DNA of 64,000 bases, taken from positions 1-64,000 of the forward strand of contig NZ_PVUF01000015.1 in NCBI RefSeq assembly GCF_003003215.1. Direction: 5' to 3'. Below the pieces are notes generated by a model. It made no database searches and had not been told where the DNA came from. It saw only the letters and a list, made by a program, of their open reading frames with translations. Shown in pieces: positions 9,673-17,911 of the stretch (position 1 is the stretch's first letter; each line of letters opens with the position of its first letter). The position numbers and the translations under genes are program-made. The DNA comes from Tritonibacter scottomollicae (GTDB lineage: Bacteria > Pseudomonadota > Alphaproteobacteria > Rhodobacterales > Rhodobacteraceae).

Positions 9673-10830
9673 TCAGGATTCTTCGGCTGGCGTGATAGGC
9701 TCGAAGCCTCCGTCTGCAGTGATCCGGGTCATGAACACATCGTCCATCCCCTGATTGTCGTCGGAGCCAAACGTCATGGTCACACCACCAAGATCGACTG
9801 TGGTCAGCGTAGAAAGCGCTTGCAGATAGCTTTCGCGCGTCAGCTCCTTGCCCGCAGCTTCCAGTCCTTCGATGGCGAGACGCCCAACGATATAGCCTTC
9901 AAGCGACACGAACCCTGGCTTGGCAGAGGCATCCGCAGCTGCCAGCGCCTTTGTGTACTGGGCCACAATCGGCACCGACGCGTCCCATGGGAGCGGCACG
10001 ACCTGGCTGATGATGACGCCTTCACCGGCATCCCCCAGCTCTTGTGCCAGGGCATCAGAGCCGACAAAGGAAATATTGACGAAGGTTGCATCGATTTTCA
10101 TCTTCCGGGACAGCTTGATGAATTCCGCAACCGGCTTGTAGGCGCCGACCATAACCACCGCATCCGGCTTGGCCTTGCGGATCGACAGCAGCGCCTTTTT
10201 CACCGCAGTCGTGTTGCGGGTATACGTGCCTTCCGCGGCAAGGGTCATGTTGCGCTTTTCCAGTGCGGCGTTGACACCGGCCAGGCCGACACGGCCGAAC
10301 CCGTCATCCTGATAGAGGATGGCAATGGATTCCATGCCCTGCTGATCGACCAGATAGTCGATCCAGGCTTCGGTTTCCGCATGGTAGGTGGCGCGCACAT
10401 TGAAGATGTTGCCATGACTGGCATCGCGCAGGAACCCGGCGCCGGTGAACGGGCCGATGAAGGGCATGTTTGCGGCTGATGCGATCGGCTGCGTCGCTGA
10501 AGTGGTCGGTGTGCCGACCGGCCCGATCAGCCCGATGTGATTGTTTTCGTCCACCACGGTCTTGACCAGGGCAGCAGAGCGATCCGGTTCGTACCCGTCG
10601 TCCATTGCGTCGAGCTGCACGGTGCGACCATGCACACCACCCGCAGCATTGACTTCTTCGAATGCGGCGGTGATCCCCAGCCGCATGCCGGTGCCAAGTG
10701 CGGCTGCCGGTCCTTCGAATGCGGCGACCTGAGCAAATGTGACGCTGTCGTCGGTGATCCCCTGTTCGGCTGCCGCAAAATGCGGAAATGCCATCAATAG
10801 GGTCGCGAACAGTGGTTTGGTGAAATTCAT
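9673..10830 (-). CDS. Periplasmic substrate-binding protein, LivK / type I family
   Basis: A 385-residue precursor with a Sec signal (MNFTKPLFATLLMAFPHFAAA, cut before EQ) and a type I periplasmic-binding fold of the branched-chain amino acid / amide class. Signs are VNAAGGVHGRTVQLDAMDDGY, LIGPVGTPTTSATQPIA and SIAILYQDDGFGRVG. The start is ATG 10830, with CGGAG seven bases upstream; a longer frame to 10860 has no such site. No permease or ATPase genes are near, so it is an orphan. Its partner is more likely the chemoreceptor gene just downstream than a transporter. Ligand unknown; amides, amino acids or aromatic acids are possible for this class. Confidence 0.88.
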   Translation of the reverse strand: MNFTKPLFATLLMAFPHFAAAEQGITDDSVTFAQVAAFEGPAAALGTGMRLGITAAFEEVNAAGGVHGRTVQLDAMDDGYEPDRSAALVKTVVDENNHIGLIGPVGTPTTSATQPIASAANMPFIGPFTGAGFLRDASHGNIFNVRATYHAETEAWIDYLVDQQGMESIAILYQDDGFGRVGLAGVNAALEKRNMTLAAEGTYTRNTTAVKKALLSIRKAKPDAVVMVGAYKPVAEFIKLSRKMKIDATFVNISFVGSDALAQELGDAGEGVIISQVVPLPWDASVPIVAQYTKALAAADASAKPGFVSLEGYIVGRLAIEGLEAAGKELTRESYLQALSTLTTVDLGGVTMTFGSDDNQGMDDVFMTRITADGGFEPITPAEES

Positions 10831-11435
10831 GTTGGTTACTCCGAGGCACTGAGTGGACATTTACGGTAGTCTGACGACCGCTCGGTTTAGAAAAAGATAA
10901 CTTCGGAAAATCAAATATACTGCTTTGAATGCATTCACGAAACACAGCTGAATATTCAGCGTCTTATCCTAGCCTGACACGCAATTTGCCATCGGTCCGT
11001 TATCGGAGATTTTGCGAAACTAGAGCTGATGCGACCTGGTCGAGGTGATTCGCACGCCTCGTTTTTATCGTGATCTGAAATCAGCAGGGTCGGTTTAGGC
11101 ATTTGGACAAGATGGCGTCATAGTCGCCCTGCGCGCGCAATCCCGACAGTGCATTCCCAAGCACTTCTCGAAAAACTGGTTTGACAGATGGCTCAGGTTG
11201 ACCGCGTTCGTGCGCGACTGATGACGATGACAGGGGGAGGTGCAGTTGTCGGCCTGACGCTCCCGCGCAAACAGCCGAAAGCCACATCCGCATCGGCCCA
11301 TGAGCCGCTTCAATGCCCTCCGCACCGCCGAAATCGTTTGCGTCGCGTGACGGCAGTCGGGAAAGGGGAACTCACGCCTCAGATGCCTGTTCTGCAATGA
11401 CGCCGTTCGGGTGCCTGACCACGTGCATTCATCAC
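10831..11435. other. Non-coding stretch with a possible gene relic
   Basis: About 600 bases with no convincing intact gene. The part next to 10830 is AT-rich and should hold the promoter of the binding-protein/chemoreceptor pair. The part at 11081-11224 resembles the end of a binding-protein gene and is listed separately. Nothing else was recognised. Confidence 0.6.
11081..11224 (-). pseudogene. Possible C-terminal relic of a polar amino acid binding protein
   Basis: The last 45 or so codons of this frame read VFREVLGNALSGLRAQGDYD followed by AILSKCLN. This resembles the closing helix of family 3 solute-binding proteins (A-x-L-x-x-L-x-x-x-G-x-Y-x-x-I-x-x-K-W). Upstream in the same frame the similarity is lost and no signal peptide or N-terminal lobe follows. 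I therefore read it as a fragment of a dead gene; chance resemblance is possible. Confidence 0.35.
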
Positions 11436-11765
11436 CTATGGCAGGTGAAAGACTTCCCGTGCCGGAGCCCACCACTCTCCTTCTGCCCGGCTCTGCAAAG
11501 GGGCCTGCATCGGGCCACACAGAGCCCACCACTCGCGCGTGACCGGATCGGCTGCGATTGCTGCATTGTCTGCTTGAAAGTCGCTACCGGTGTACTCCCA
11601 GTAGCTGAACATCAACATTTCTGGTTCGCGCAGGAAGATCGAGTAATTCGTTATGTTGGAGGCACGCAGCCGCTCAAGTACGTCGGGCCAGACATCCGCA
11701 TGCAGGCGAATATATTCCGCCTGATGTTCAGGTTTGAGGCCAATGATATGTGCCATACGCTGCAT
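11436..11765 (-). CDS. rhaM: L-rhamnose mutarotase family protein
   Basis: A 109-residue single-domain protein of the RhaM/RhaU (DUF718) family, which interconverts alpha and beta anomers of L-rhamnose and related 6-deoxy sugars. The family signature is visible: LKPEHQAEYIRLHADVWPDV with the catalytic His, then ITNYSIFLRE, MFSYWEYTG and a closing W-W pair (REWWALCGPMQ, GEWWAP). AGGAG precedes ATG 11765. It is the second gene of a two-gene minus-strand unit, nine bases after the lactonase gene. Given the rest of the locus the true sugar may be L-fucose or another L-sugar rather than rhamnose. It would supply the right anomer to the sugar dehydrogenase. Confidence 0.9.
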   Translation of the reverse strand: MQRMAHIIGLKPEHQAEYIRLHADVWPDVLERLRASNITNYSIFLREPEMLMFSYWEYTGSDFQADNAAIAADPVTREWWALCGPMQAPLQSRAEGEWWAPAREVFHLP

Positions 11766-11774
11766 ATGGGACTC

Positions 11775-12599
11775 CTAGGTGAGCGTGTAGATACGGGTGG
11801 CGGTGTCGGCAAAAAGGCTGCGGCGCGCGTCCTGCGAGAGATCGGCGGCCAGGTGCTGCGCGACTGTCAGCCAGTCGGGGTAGCGTCCTTCCAATTCCAG
11901 AACCGGCCAGTCGCTGCCCCACATCAGTCGCTGTGGCCCGAAATGTTGCAGAACATGGTCGAACACCGGACGGAGCGCCTGGGCAGACCAACCGGGGCCG
12001 AATTCATTGGCCAGACCGGACAGCTTGCATGAAACCTGCGGATGCGCGGCGAGTGCCGCGATCCCTGCGCGCCAGTCAGAGCCGGGATCGCAGTCCTCAA
12101 AGGTAGGTTTGGCGCAATGGTCGAGGATGAGCGGCAGCTGCGGCAGGCGGTGCGCGAGCGTGTCGATCACGTCGAAATGGCGCGGAGTGATCAACACATC
12201 CATGCGCAATCCGGCAGCGGCGACCGCCTTCAGCCCTGCCAGCACATCGGCGCGCAAGACCCAGTCGGTCTCAGCAATATCCTGCAACATCGGGCGGATA
12301 CCCTTGAGCAATGGATGCGACAGGCGTGCAAGTTGGGCCGGGACATCACCTGTGAGGTCAACCCAGCCCACGACACCCCTGACCAGCGGGGTTTGATCGG
12401 CAAGCGCGAGGAGAAATTCAGTCTCCGCCAGAGTTGGTGCTGCCTGAACCGCAATAGTCCCGCTGATGCCACTTGTGGCCGCTAAGGGGGCCAGATCCGG
12501 TGGTAGAATGTCCCGCCGAATTGCGGCGACGCTGTCGTCCATCCAGGAATAGTCGCCGCGGTCGATCCGCCAGAAGTGCTGATGTGCGTCGATAATCAC
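11775..12599 (-). CDS. Amidohydrolase-family sugar lactonase (L-fuconolactonase-like)
   Basis: A TIM-barrel amidohydrolase of the COG3618 group, whose characterised members hydrolyse L-fucono-1,5-lactone and related sugar lactones. The metal-site motifs are IIDAHQHFW at the start, LDHCAKP near 175, and the final MWGSDWPV with its catalytic Asp. The frame runs back to 12761 but has no homology there. I prefer GTG 12599, six bases after AAGGA and just before IIDAHQHF; ATG 12614 is the alternative. It would act after the aldo/keto reductase (13755-14723), opening the lactone that enzyme makes. It is read divergently from the reductase operon at 12661. Confidence 0.88.
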   Translation of the reverse strand: MIIDAHQHFWRIDRGDYSWMDDSVAAIRRDILPPDLAPLAATSGISGTIAVQAAPTLAETEFLLALADQTPLVRGVVGWVDLTGDVPAQLARLSHPLLKGIRPMLQDIAETDWVLRADVLAGLKAVAAAGLRMDVLITPRHFDVIDTLAHRLPQLPLILDHCAKPTFEDCDPGSDWRAGIAALAAHPQVSCKLSGLANEFGPGWSAQALRPVFDHVLQHFGPQRLMWGSDWPVLELEGRYPDWLTVAQHLAADLSQDARRSLFADTATRIYTLT

Positions 12600-12621
12600 G
12601 GTTTTTCCTTGCATGAAGAAA

Positions 12622-12638
12622 TGTTCTAAATAATAACA
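12622..12638 (-). promoter_or_regulatory. Candidate operator, copy B of a 17-bp motif
   Basis: On the minus strand this reads TGTTATTATTTAGAACA, with TGTT/AACA ends. A near copy, CGTTATTATAAAAAACA, occurs at 15682-15698 in the other divergent promoter region of the same locus (13 of 17 positions match). I infer that both are bound by the locus regulator encoded at 14730-15632. This copy lies between the divergent lactonase and reductase genes. Confidence 0.45.
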
Positions 12639-12660
12639 AACCAAAACGGGAGGGGCGTCA

Positions 12661-13758
12661 ATGTCAAATCCAACTGTTATCCAGTTTGGAACCAGCCGCT
12701 TTTTGCAGGCGCATGCTGATCTGTTTCTGTCCGAAGCCATGCCCGGCGCGCGCCCCGTCACCGTGGTGCAAAGCAGTGGCGATCCACAGAGGGCTGCACG
12801 GTTGCAGGCGCTGGCCGAGGGCTATGAGGTGCGTATCCGCGGGCTGCGGCAGGGACGGCCGGTGGAAGAGACCTGCCGGGTGACATCCATCGAACGAGGC
12901 CTGATCTTTGGCCCAGATCTGGCGGAGGTGCAGCGCCTCGTGGCAGAAGAGGCGGACATGATCCTGTCCAATACTGGTGATGCGGGTTTTGGTCCCCAGG
13001 CGGCGGATGCGGGGCGGTGCCTCGATCCGGCGATGTCCTACCCGGCCAAGCTGGCGTATTTGTTGCGGGCACGGTTCGAACAGGGCGGGCGCGCGGTGCA
13101 GGTGCTGCCGACGGAACTGCTGCGCGGTAATGGCACGGCCCTGCGCGATTTGGTGCTTGCTGCGGCTGAAGGCATGGACCGTGATTATCGCGATTGGTTG
13201 CGCGCCGAAGTGGTCTGGGTCAATTCGCTGGTGGATCGTATCGTGTCGGAGCCGCTCTACCCGGCGGGGGCGATCGCGGAGCCTTATGCGCTTTGGGCGA
13301 TCGAGGCGCAGCCGGGACTGCGGCGTCCCTGCCAGCATCCGGCGGTGCAAGTGGTGCCGGACCTCGGGGTGATTGAGCGGCGCAAGCTTTTTGTGCTGAA
13401 CCTTGGTCATAGTTGGATGGTGGCGGAGTGGCTGGCGCGCGGCAGGCGTGACGCGGAGCATGTGCGCGAGGTGATGGCGGACCCGGACTGGGCCGCGCGT
13501 TTACGGACGGTTTTTGCAGAAGAGGTGCTTCCAGGATTTGTCGCTGCGGGCGAGGGCGCGGGGCTGGAGGACTATATCGAGACCACGCTGGAGCGGTTTT
13601 CCAACCCTTTTCTGGATCATCGACTGGCGGATATTGCCCAAAACCATGCGCAAAAGCTGGAGCGCCGGATCGCGGCCTTCCTGGCCTGGGCAGAAGCGAA
13701 TGGCGACGGGCGCGCGAAACCGCGGCTCAGGGCCGCATTGCAGGGAGAAATCGGATGA
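12661..13758 (+). CDS. Mannitol dehydrogenase-family oxidoreductase (tagaturonate/fructuronate reductase-like)
   Basis: A 365-residue NAD(P)-dependent long-chain polyol dehydrogenase. The N-terminal Rossmann start is VIQFGTSRFLQAHADLFL. The catalytic signature K-x4-N-x2-H is seen in RRKLFVLNLGHSWM near 245. It is shorter than UxaB/UxuB (about 480 residues), the trimming being in the C-terminal helical domain. GGGAGGGG precedes the ATG. Family members reduce tagaturonate to altronate or fructuronate to mannonate. Together with the UxaA-like gene (19692) and the PfkB kinase (22860) it could form an altronate branch. It overlaps the aldo/keto reductase start by four bases. The exact substrate is not determined by sequence alone. 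Confidence 0.82.
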   Translation: MSNPTVIQFGTSRFLQAHADLFLSEAMPGARPVTVVQSSGDPQRAARLQALAEGYEVRIRGLRQGRPVEETCRVTSIERGLIFGPDLAEVQRLVAEEADMILSNTGDAGFGPQAADAGRCLDPAMSYPAKLAYLLRARFEQGGRAVQVLPTELLRGNGTALRDLVLAAAEGMDRDYRDWLRAEVVWVNSLVDRIVSEPLYPAGAIAEPYALWAIEAQPGLRRPCQHPAVQVVPDLGVIERRKLFVLNLGHSWMVAEWLARGRRDAEHVREVMADPDWAARLRTVFAEEVLPGFVAAGEGAGLEDYIETTLERFSNPFLDHRLADIAQNHAQKLERRIAAFLAWAEANGDGRAKPRLRAALQGEIG

Positions 13759-14723
13759 AAACGCGACACGTGGGCCGGACGGGTCTGGCCGTTAGTGAAT
13801 TGTCTTTTGGCTGCGCCAGCATCGGAAACCTCTATCGCGAGGTGAGCGAGGCGGATGCGGATGCGGCGCTTGCCTGCGCTTGGGCAGCGGGCATCCGGTA
13901 TTTCGATACAGCACCGCATTACGGGCGCGGTCTGTCCGAGCAACGGCTGGGTCGCTTTCTGAAATCCTGTCCGGAGGCCACAATCTCGACCAAGGCGGGG
14001 CGGGTGTTGTCCCCGGCGCGCGCGCCGATTGCGGAGGTGGACGGCTTTGTAAACCCGGCGCAGAATGACGTGCGCTATGATTACTCCGGCGATGGTATCG
14101 AAGAGAGCTTTGAACAGAGTTGCATGCGGTTGGGTCGCAGACGGATCGATATCCTCTATGTGCATGATATCGGAGAATATACACACGGGGTTGAGGGTAA
14201 TATACCACACCGAGAGGCGTTTCTCGGCTCGGGGTATGAGCGGCTTGTACAGTTGAAGGAGCAGGGAAAAATTCGGGCCTTCGGGCTCGGGGTCAATGAG
14301 TGCGAGGTGTGTCTGGATGTGATGCGAAATGGCGGGCCTCTGGATGTGATCCTGCTCGCGGGGCGGCTCACGTTGCTGGACCGTGCGGCAGAGGCGGAGC
14401 TGGTTCCGGAATGTCGCGCCGCAGGCACCAGTCTGGTGCTGGGGGGCATCTTCAATTCCGGCATTCTGGCCACTGGGCCGGTGCCGGGAGCGACCTATGA
14501 TTATGGCCCGGCCCCGGAGGCGGTCATGGACAGGGTGAGGGCGCTTGAGGCGCAGGCCGCAGATCTTGGTGTGCCGCTGGCGACGGCGGCGCTTCAGTTC
14601 GCGATCCGCCATCCGGCGGTGGCGTCGGTACTCCTTGGGACTGCCAAACCAGCCTCCCTGCAGCGCAATCTGGAGGCATTGGCGGCCCCGGTTCCGGCCG
14701 GATTGGACGCGGCTTTCGCCTGA
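13755..14723 (+). CDS. Aldo/keto reductase (L-fucose / D-threo-aldose 1-dehydrogenase-like)
   Basis: A 322-residue aldo/keto reductase. The Asp-Tyr-Lys-His machinery is placed as usual: YFDTAPHYG has the catalytic Asp and Tyr, ATISTKAGRV the Lys, and DILYVHDIGEY the His. The group including D-threo-aldose 1-dehydrogenase oxidises L-fucose, L-galactose or D-arabinose at C1 to the lactone with NAD(P). This fits the neighbouring lactonase and mutarotase. Translation is coupled to the previous gene by ATGA. Its end lies six bases from the end of the regulator on the other strand, so the two are convergent. Confidence 0.87.
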   Translation: MKTRHVGRTGLAVSELSFGCASIGNLYREVSEADADAALACAWAAGIRYFDTAPHYGRGLSEQRLGRFLKSCPEATISTKAGRVLSPARAPIAEVDGFVNPAQNDVRYDYSGDGIEESFEQSCMRLGRRRIDILYVHDIGEYTHGVEGNIPHREAFLGSGYERLVQLKEQGKIRAFGLGVNECEVCLDVMRNGGPLDVILLAGRLTLLDRAAEAELVPECRAAGTSLVLGGIFNSGILATGPVPGATYDYGPAPEAVMDRVRALEAQAADLGVPLATAALQFAIRHPAVASVLLGTAKPASLQRNLEALAAPVPAGLDAAFA

Positions 14724-14729
14724 GGCGGT

Positions 14730-15632
14730 TCAGCCCAAATCGTGATGGCGCAGCGATGACAGGAGCGTTGTTTTTGATGTACGCAAGTGCCGCTGCGCTG
14801 CAAGGCGGGCAGCCTCGGCGTCGCGTGCCTCCAGGGCGTCGATGATCGCAATATGTTCGTCAATCGCGGCGGCGTTTCGGTCCTTCTCCTCGGTTTTGTC
14901 CCACATGTAGTGGTAGTGGAAAATCAGCGATATGACCTTTTGGAACTCAGCAATGAAGCGGTTCCTAACCACCGAGTTGATGGCGAGGTGAAAGCGCTCG
15001 TCGAGTTTTGAGAATTCGTGGAAGTCGGTATCTATGGCGTTCTTGAGGGCCAGATGGTCTTGGCGCAGCTGAGCGAGGGCGGCCCAAACCGGATGGTCGA
15101 CTGGTACTTCTGCCACCTGGGTTACGGCGTTCAGTTCCAGCACGGAGCGAAAATCTGACAGCTCGATTGCAAAATCCTTGGTGAAACCAAGAAGCATCCA
15201 GCCGCCTTGCGGACGGCGCGACACAAGGCCAAAGCGGCTGAGCCCGGCAAGAAATTCCTTCAGGTCATGCTGGGCAACGCCGAAGGTGCGGGACAGTTCC
15301 GCGACGGAGAGCGGCGTATTGGCAGGCACGTCAAAGCGCAGCACCCAGTCGAGGAACCGCTGTTCCAGATCGTTCTTGTCCGATGGCGTCTCCGGCACCG
15401 CGATCCTGTCCTCGGCCAGGGGCGCGCGCAGGAGGTGCTTGTCGCGCCCCTGCCAGGAGATCAGCCCCAGCTCCTCCATTCGCGCAAGACAGCGGCGGAT
15501 GACTGTCCTGCTGACACCCGCGATCTCGGCCAGGCTCGTCTCCGATGGGATCGGTGCTTTGGGGGGCAGGGTCTCGCAATAGGCGAGGATGCGATTATAG
15601 GCTTCCCGGTATCTGGTGTCGCTGCGTGCCAT
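14730..15632 (-). CDS. GntR-family (FCD) regulator with two winged helices
   Basis: A 300-residue regulator. The N-terminal GntR winged helix (about 10-70) has SETSLAEIAGVSRTVIRRCL. A second winged-helix-like stretch (about 95-145) has LSVAELSRTFGVAQHDLKEF followed by a wing. The FCD ligand domain then occupies the rest, with metal-ligand-type residues in KLDERFHLAI and DEHIAIIDALEARDA. Ordinary FadR/FCD proteins have only one winged helix and about 230-250 residues, so this is a longer type. It is divergent from the ABC transporter operon. It probably controls both the transporter side and the 12.6 kb promoter region, as the shared 17-bp motif suggests. The inducer is expected to be a pathway sugar acid. 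Confidence 0.88.
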   Translation of the reverse strand: MARSDTRYREAYNRILAYCETLPPKAPIPSETSLAEIAGVSRTVIRRCLARMEELGLISWQGRDKHLLRAPLAEDRIAVPETPSDKNDLEQRFLDWVLRFDVPANTPLSVAELSRTFGVAQHDLKEFLAGLSRFGLVSRRPQGGWMLLGFTKDFAIELSDFRSVLELNAVTQVAEVPVDHPVWAALAQLRQDHLALKNAIDTDFHEFSKLDERFHLAINSVVRNRFIAEFQKVISLIFHYHYMWDKTEEKDRNAAAIDEHIAIIDALEARDAEAARLAAQRHLRTSKTTLLSSLRHHDLG

Positions 15633-15681
15633 CTGATTGCCCTTCCTCGGTGCCGCCAGAGCGGCAGTACTTGTATTTGTA

Positions 15682-15728
15682 CGTTATTATAAAAAACAAT
15701 TGACAAGAATCAACCGAGTCCTGTTTAT
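15682..15728 (+). promoter_or_regulatory. Candidate promoter and operator copy A before the sugar ABC operon
   Basis: The operator-like CGTTATTATAAAAAACA (15682-15698) ends just before TTGACA at 15700-15705, a perfect -35 hexamer. A weak -10 (GTTTAT at 15723, 17-base spacing) follows. GGAGG lies before the ATG at 15769. The overlap with the -35 fits repression by the divergent FCD regulator. Confidence 0.5.
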
Positions 15729-15768
15729 GTATTAAATAATTAAATGCAAGACTGCGGAAGGGAGGCGT

Positions 15769-16803
15769 ATGTCACAAGCTATCAAACCCGCGTCCAAGCG
15801 GGCCTCGACCCCGCTTGCGAGCGTGATGCCGGATGCGGCGAAGATTCACCGCCTCTCAGCTTTACTGACGCTTTTGATGCTGATCGCCGGCTTTTCTCTC
15901 GCGAGCCAAGCGTTCTTTTCCGTGAACAATGCGCTGACCATTTTGTTGCAGACGTCGGTGATCGGTCTTCTGGGTATTGGCATGACCCTGGTGATTATCA
16001 CCGGGGGCATCGATCTGTCGGTGGGGTCGGTGCTGGCACTTTCTGGGGTCGGCACTGCCATGGCGGTGAAGGCCGGGGTGCCGGTGGGGCTGGCCATGGG
16101 CTTGGGCGTGGCGATCGGTGCCGCCTGTGGTGCGGTGAACGGTCTCGTCGTGACGCGGGCTAAAATTCCACCCTTCGTGGCGACCCTTGGGATGATGCTG
16201 ATGGCGCGCGGGCTGGCACTCCAACTGACCGGAGCCGCTCCGATCTCGCAGCTGGGCGAAGCCTTTGGCCGACTTGGCAACGGAGCGCTGTTTCGCATGG
16301 TGGAGATGCAGCCCAACGGTTTCCCCAAGGTCATTTTTCCCGGCATTCCTTATCCCGCGATCCTGCTGCTGGTTGTGGCGGTGGGGGCAACCTACCTGCT
16401 GCGTCGCCGCAGTATCGGTCGTCATATCTATGCGACCGGCTCCAACGAGGAAGCGGCGCGGCTCTCGGGGGTGCGGGTCAATCAGACCAAGCTTTATGCC
16501 TATGTGATGTCCGGTGCTCTGGCCGGTCTGGCGGGCAATGTGCTGATGTCGCGGCTCGTGACCGCGCAGCCGAGCGAGGGTGTGATGTATGAACTTGACG
16601 CCATCGCGGCGGCTGTCATCGGCGGCGCTTCGCTTTCGGGCGGCGTGGGCACCGTATCGGGCACGATGATCGGAGCCTTCATCATCGGCATCCTGCGCAA
16701 CGGGCTCAATATGGCGGGGGTCTCCGCGTTTATCCAGCAAATCGTGATTGGTGCCGTGGTGATCGGCGCGGTCTGGATCGACCAGATGCGCAACCGGCGC
16801 TGA
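15769..16803 (+). CDS. Sugar ABC transporter permease (RbsC family)
   Basis: A 344-residue membrane protein of the ribose/fructose type permease family, with about eight to ten hydrophobic segments. The conserved GMTLVIITGGIDLSVGSVLA, ATLGMMLMARG and GSNEEAARLSGV (the ATPase-contact loop) are present, as is the late VIGGASLSGGVGT motif. It is the first gene of the operon permease - binding protein - ATPase - five catabolic enzymes and is preceded by GGAGG. One permease gene forms a homodimer in this family. Substrate is inferred to be the L-sugar or sugar acid degraded by the downstream enzymes. Confidence 0.92.
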   Translation: MSQAIKPASKRASTPLASVMPDAAKIHRLSALLTLLMLIAGFSLASQAFFSVNNALTILLQTSVIGLLGIGMTLVIITGGIDLSVGSVLALSGVGTAMAVKAGVPVGLAMGLGVAIGAACGAVNGLVVTRAKIPPFVATLGMMLMARGLALQLTGAAPISQLGEAFGRLGNGALFRMVEMQPNGFPKVIFPGIPYPAILLLVVAVGATYLLRRRSIGRHIYATGSNEEAARLSGVRVNQTKLYAYVMSGALAGLAGNVLMSRLVTAQPSEGVMYELDAIAAAVIGGASLSGGVGTVSGTMIGAFIIGILRNGLNMAGVSAFIQQIVIGAVVIGAVWIDQMRNRR

Positions 16804-16898
16804 GGGTCAACACCGAGGTTCGACCCCAACCGGGAGGAGGGGTCTGACAGAACAAGAAGAAGAAAAGACAACCAATATCTCAATAGAGGAGGAATGAG

Positions 16899-17837
16899 AT
16901 GCGGTCCTTTAAACTTGGAATGCTGGCGTCAGCGATGGCCCTGTCCGCGGGTCTTGCACAGGCCGGTGAAATCGCGGTGATCGTGAAGACCACCAGCTCC
17001 AACTTCTGGCAGAACGTGAACAAGGGCGCGGAGGCGGCGATTGCGGGCCAGTCCGAGCACACGTTCAGCTTTGACGGTCCGGCGACCGAAAGTGCTGTCG
17101 CCGATCAGGTGAACCTGGTGGAGAACGCCATCAATCGCGGGGTCGCGGGTATTGTGCTGGCACCCTCGGACCCGGAAGCCCTGGCCCCGGCGGTGAAACG
17201 CGCCTTTGAGAGCGCCATTCCGGTGGTCATCATCGACAGCGCCCTGACGGAGGGCGCCAAGGGCACCTACCAGTCGTTTCTGTCCACCGACAATTGCGCC
17301 GCAGGTGAAGAAGTGGCCAAGCGCATGATCGCCGAGGCGGGCACCGAGGGCAAAGTGGCGGTGATGTCCTATGTCGCCGGGGTTGGGTCGGAAATCGGCC
17401 GGGTCGGCTGTTTCTCCGATTACCTCAATGCCAATTCCAGCTTGGAGATTGTCGGCCCCTATTACTCGCAGAGCCAGATGGCTCTGGCGCTGAACCAGAC
17501 CACCGACATTCTGGCCTCAAACCCGGATCTGGTCGGTATCTTTGGCGCAAATGAACCCACTGCCGTGGGTATGGGGCGGGCCATCCAACAGGCGGGCAAG
17601 GCCGGTCAGCTGGTCGCACTCGGCTTTGATGGCAACGAGGATTTGCAGCAGTTCGTGCGTGAGGGGCTGATGGAGGCAACCGCGGTGCAGGGCTCTTTCG
17701 CCATGGGTGACATGGGCGTGACGGCTGTGATGGACATCCTCTCTGGTGCAACGGTCGAGCCCTTCATCAACACCGGCGTGGTGCTCGTCGATCAGGAGAA
17801 CATCGACTCCGACAAGGCCAAAAACGTCCTTTACTGA
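16899..17837 (+). CDS. Sugar ABC transporter periplasmic binding protein (ribose-type)
   Basis: A 312-residue precursor with a signal peptide (MRSFKLGMLASAMALSAGL, cut after AQA) and a type I periplasmic binding fold. Typical motifs are VKTTSSNFWQNVNKGAE, GIVLAPSDPEAL, VVIIDSAL and IFGANEPTAVGMGRAIQQAG. A strong AGGAGG site lies just upstream. It is the second gene of the transporter operon and is followed by a hairpin that may raise its message level. Ligand is likely a monosaccharide or its acid. Confidence 0.93.
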   Translation: MRSFKLGMLASAMALSAGLAQAGEIAVIVKTTSSNFWQNVNKGAEAAIAGQSEHTFSFDGPATESAVADQVNLVENAINRGVAGIVLAPSDPEALAPAVKRAFESAIPVVIIDSALTEGAKGTYQSFLSTDNCAAGEEVAKRMIAEAGTEGKVAVMSYVAGVGSEIGRVGCFSDYLNANSSLEIVGPYYSQSQMALALNQTTDILASNPDLVGIFGANEPTAVGMGRAIQQAGKAGQLVALGFDGNEDLQQFVREGLMEATAVQGSFAMGDMGVTAVMDILSGATVEPFINTGVVLVDQENIDSDKAKNVLY

Positions 17838-17851
17838 GCGCGTTTTTCCGG

Positions 17852-17869
17852 GGGGCACTGGCGTGCCCC
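17852..17869 (+). other. Intercistronic hairpin after the sugar-binding protein gene
   Basis: A seven-base perfect stem (GGGGCAC, loop TGGC, GTGCCCC) lies 15 bases after the binding-protein stop and before the ATPase gene. It has no U-run after it. Like the hairpin at 9607 it follows a binding-protein gene, a position where such stems commonly stabilise the upstream message. Confidence 0.5.
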
Positions 17870-17911
17870 TCGGTTCAAGACCTCCAGACTACTCCGGCAG
17901 AAAGGCAGAAC

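Noticed and set aside
11040-11068. Hairpin-like CGAGGTG...CACGCCTCG followed by TTTTT
   Set aside because: The stem has a bulge and the T-run is on the plus strand, where no gene ends; on the minus strand, where genes do end, it would be in the wrong order.
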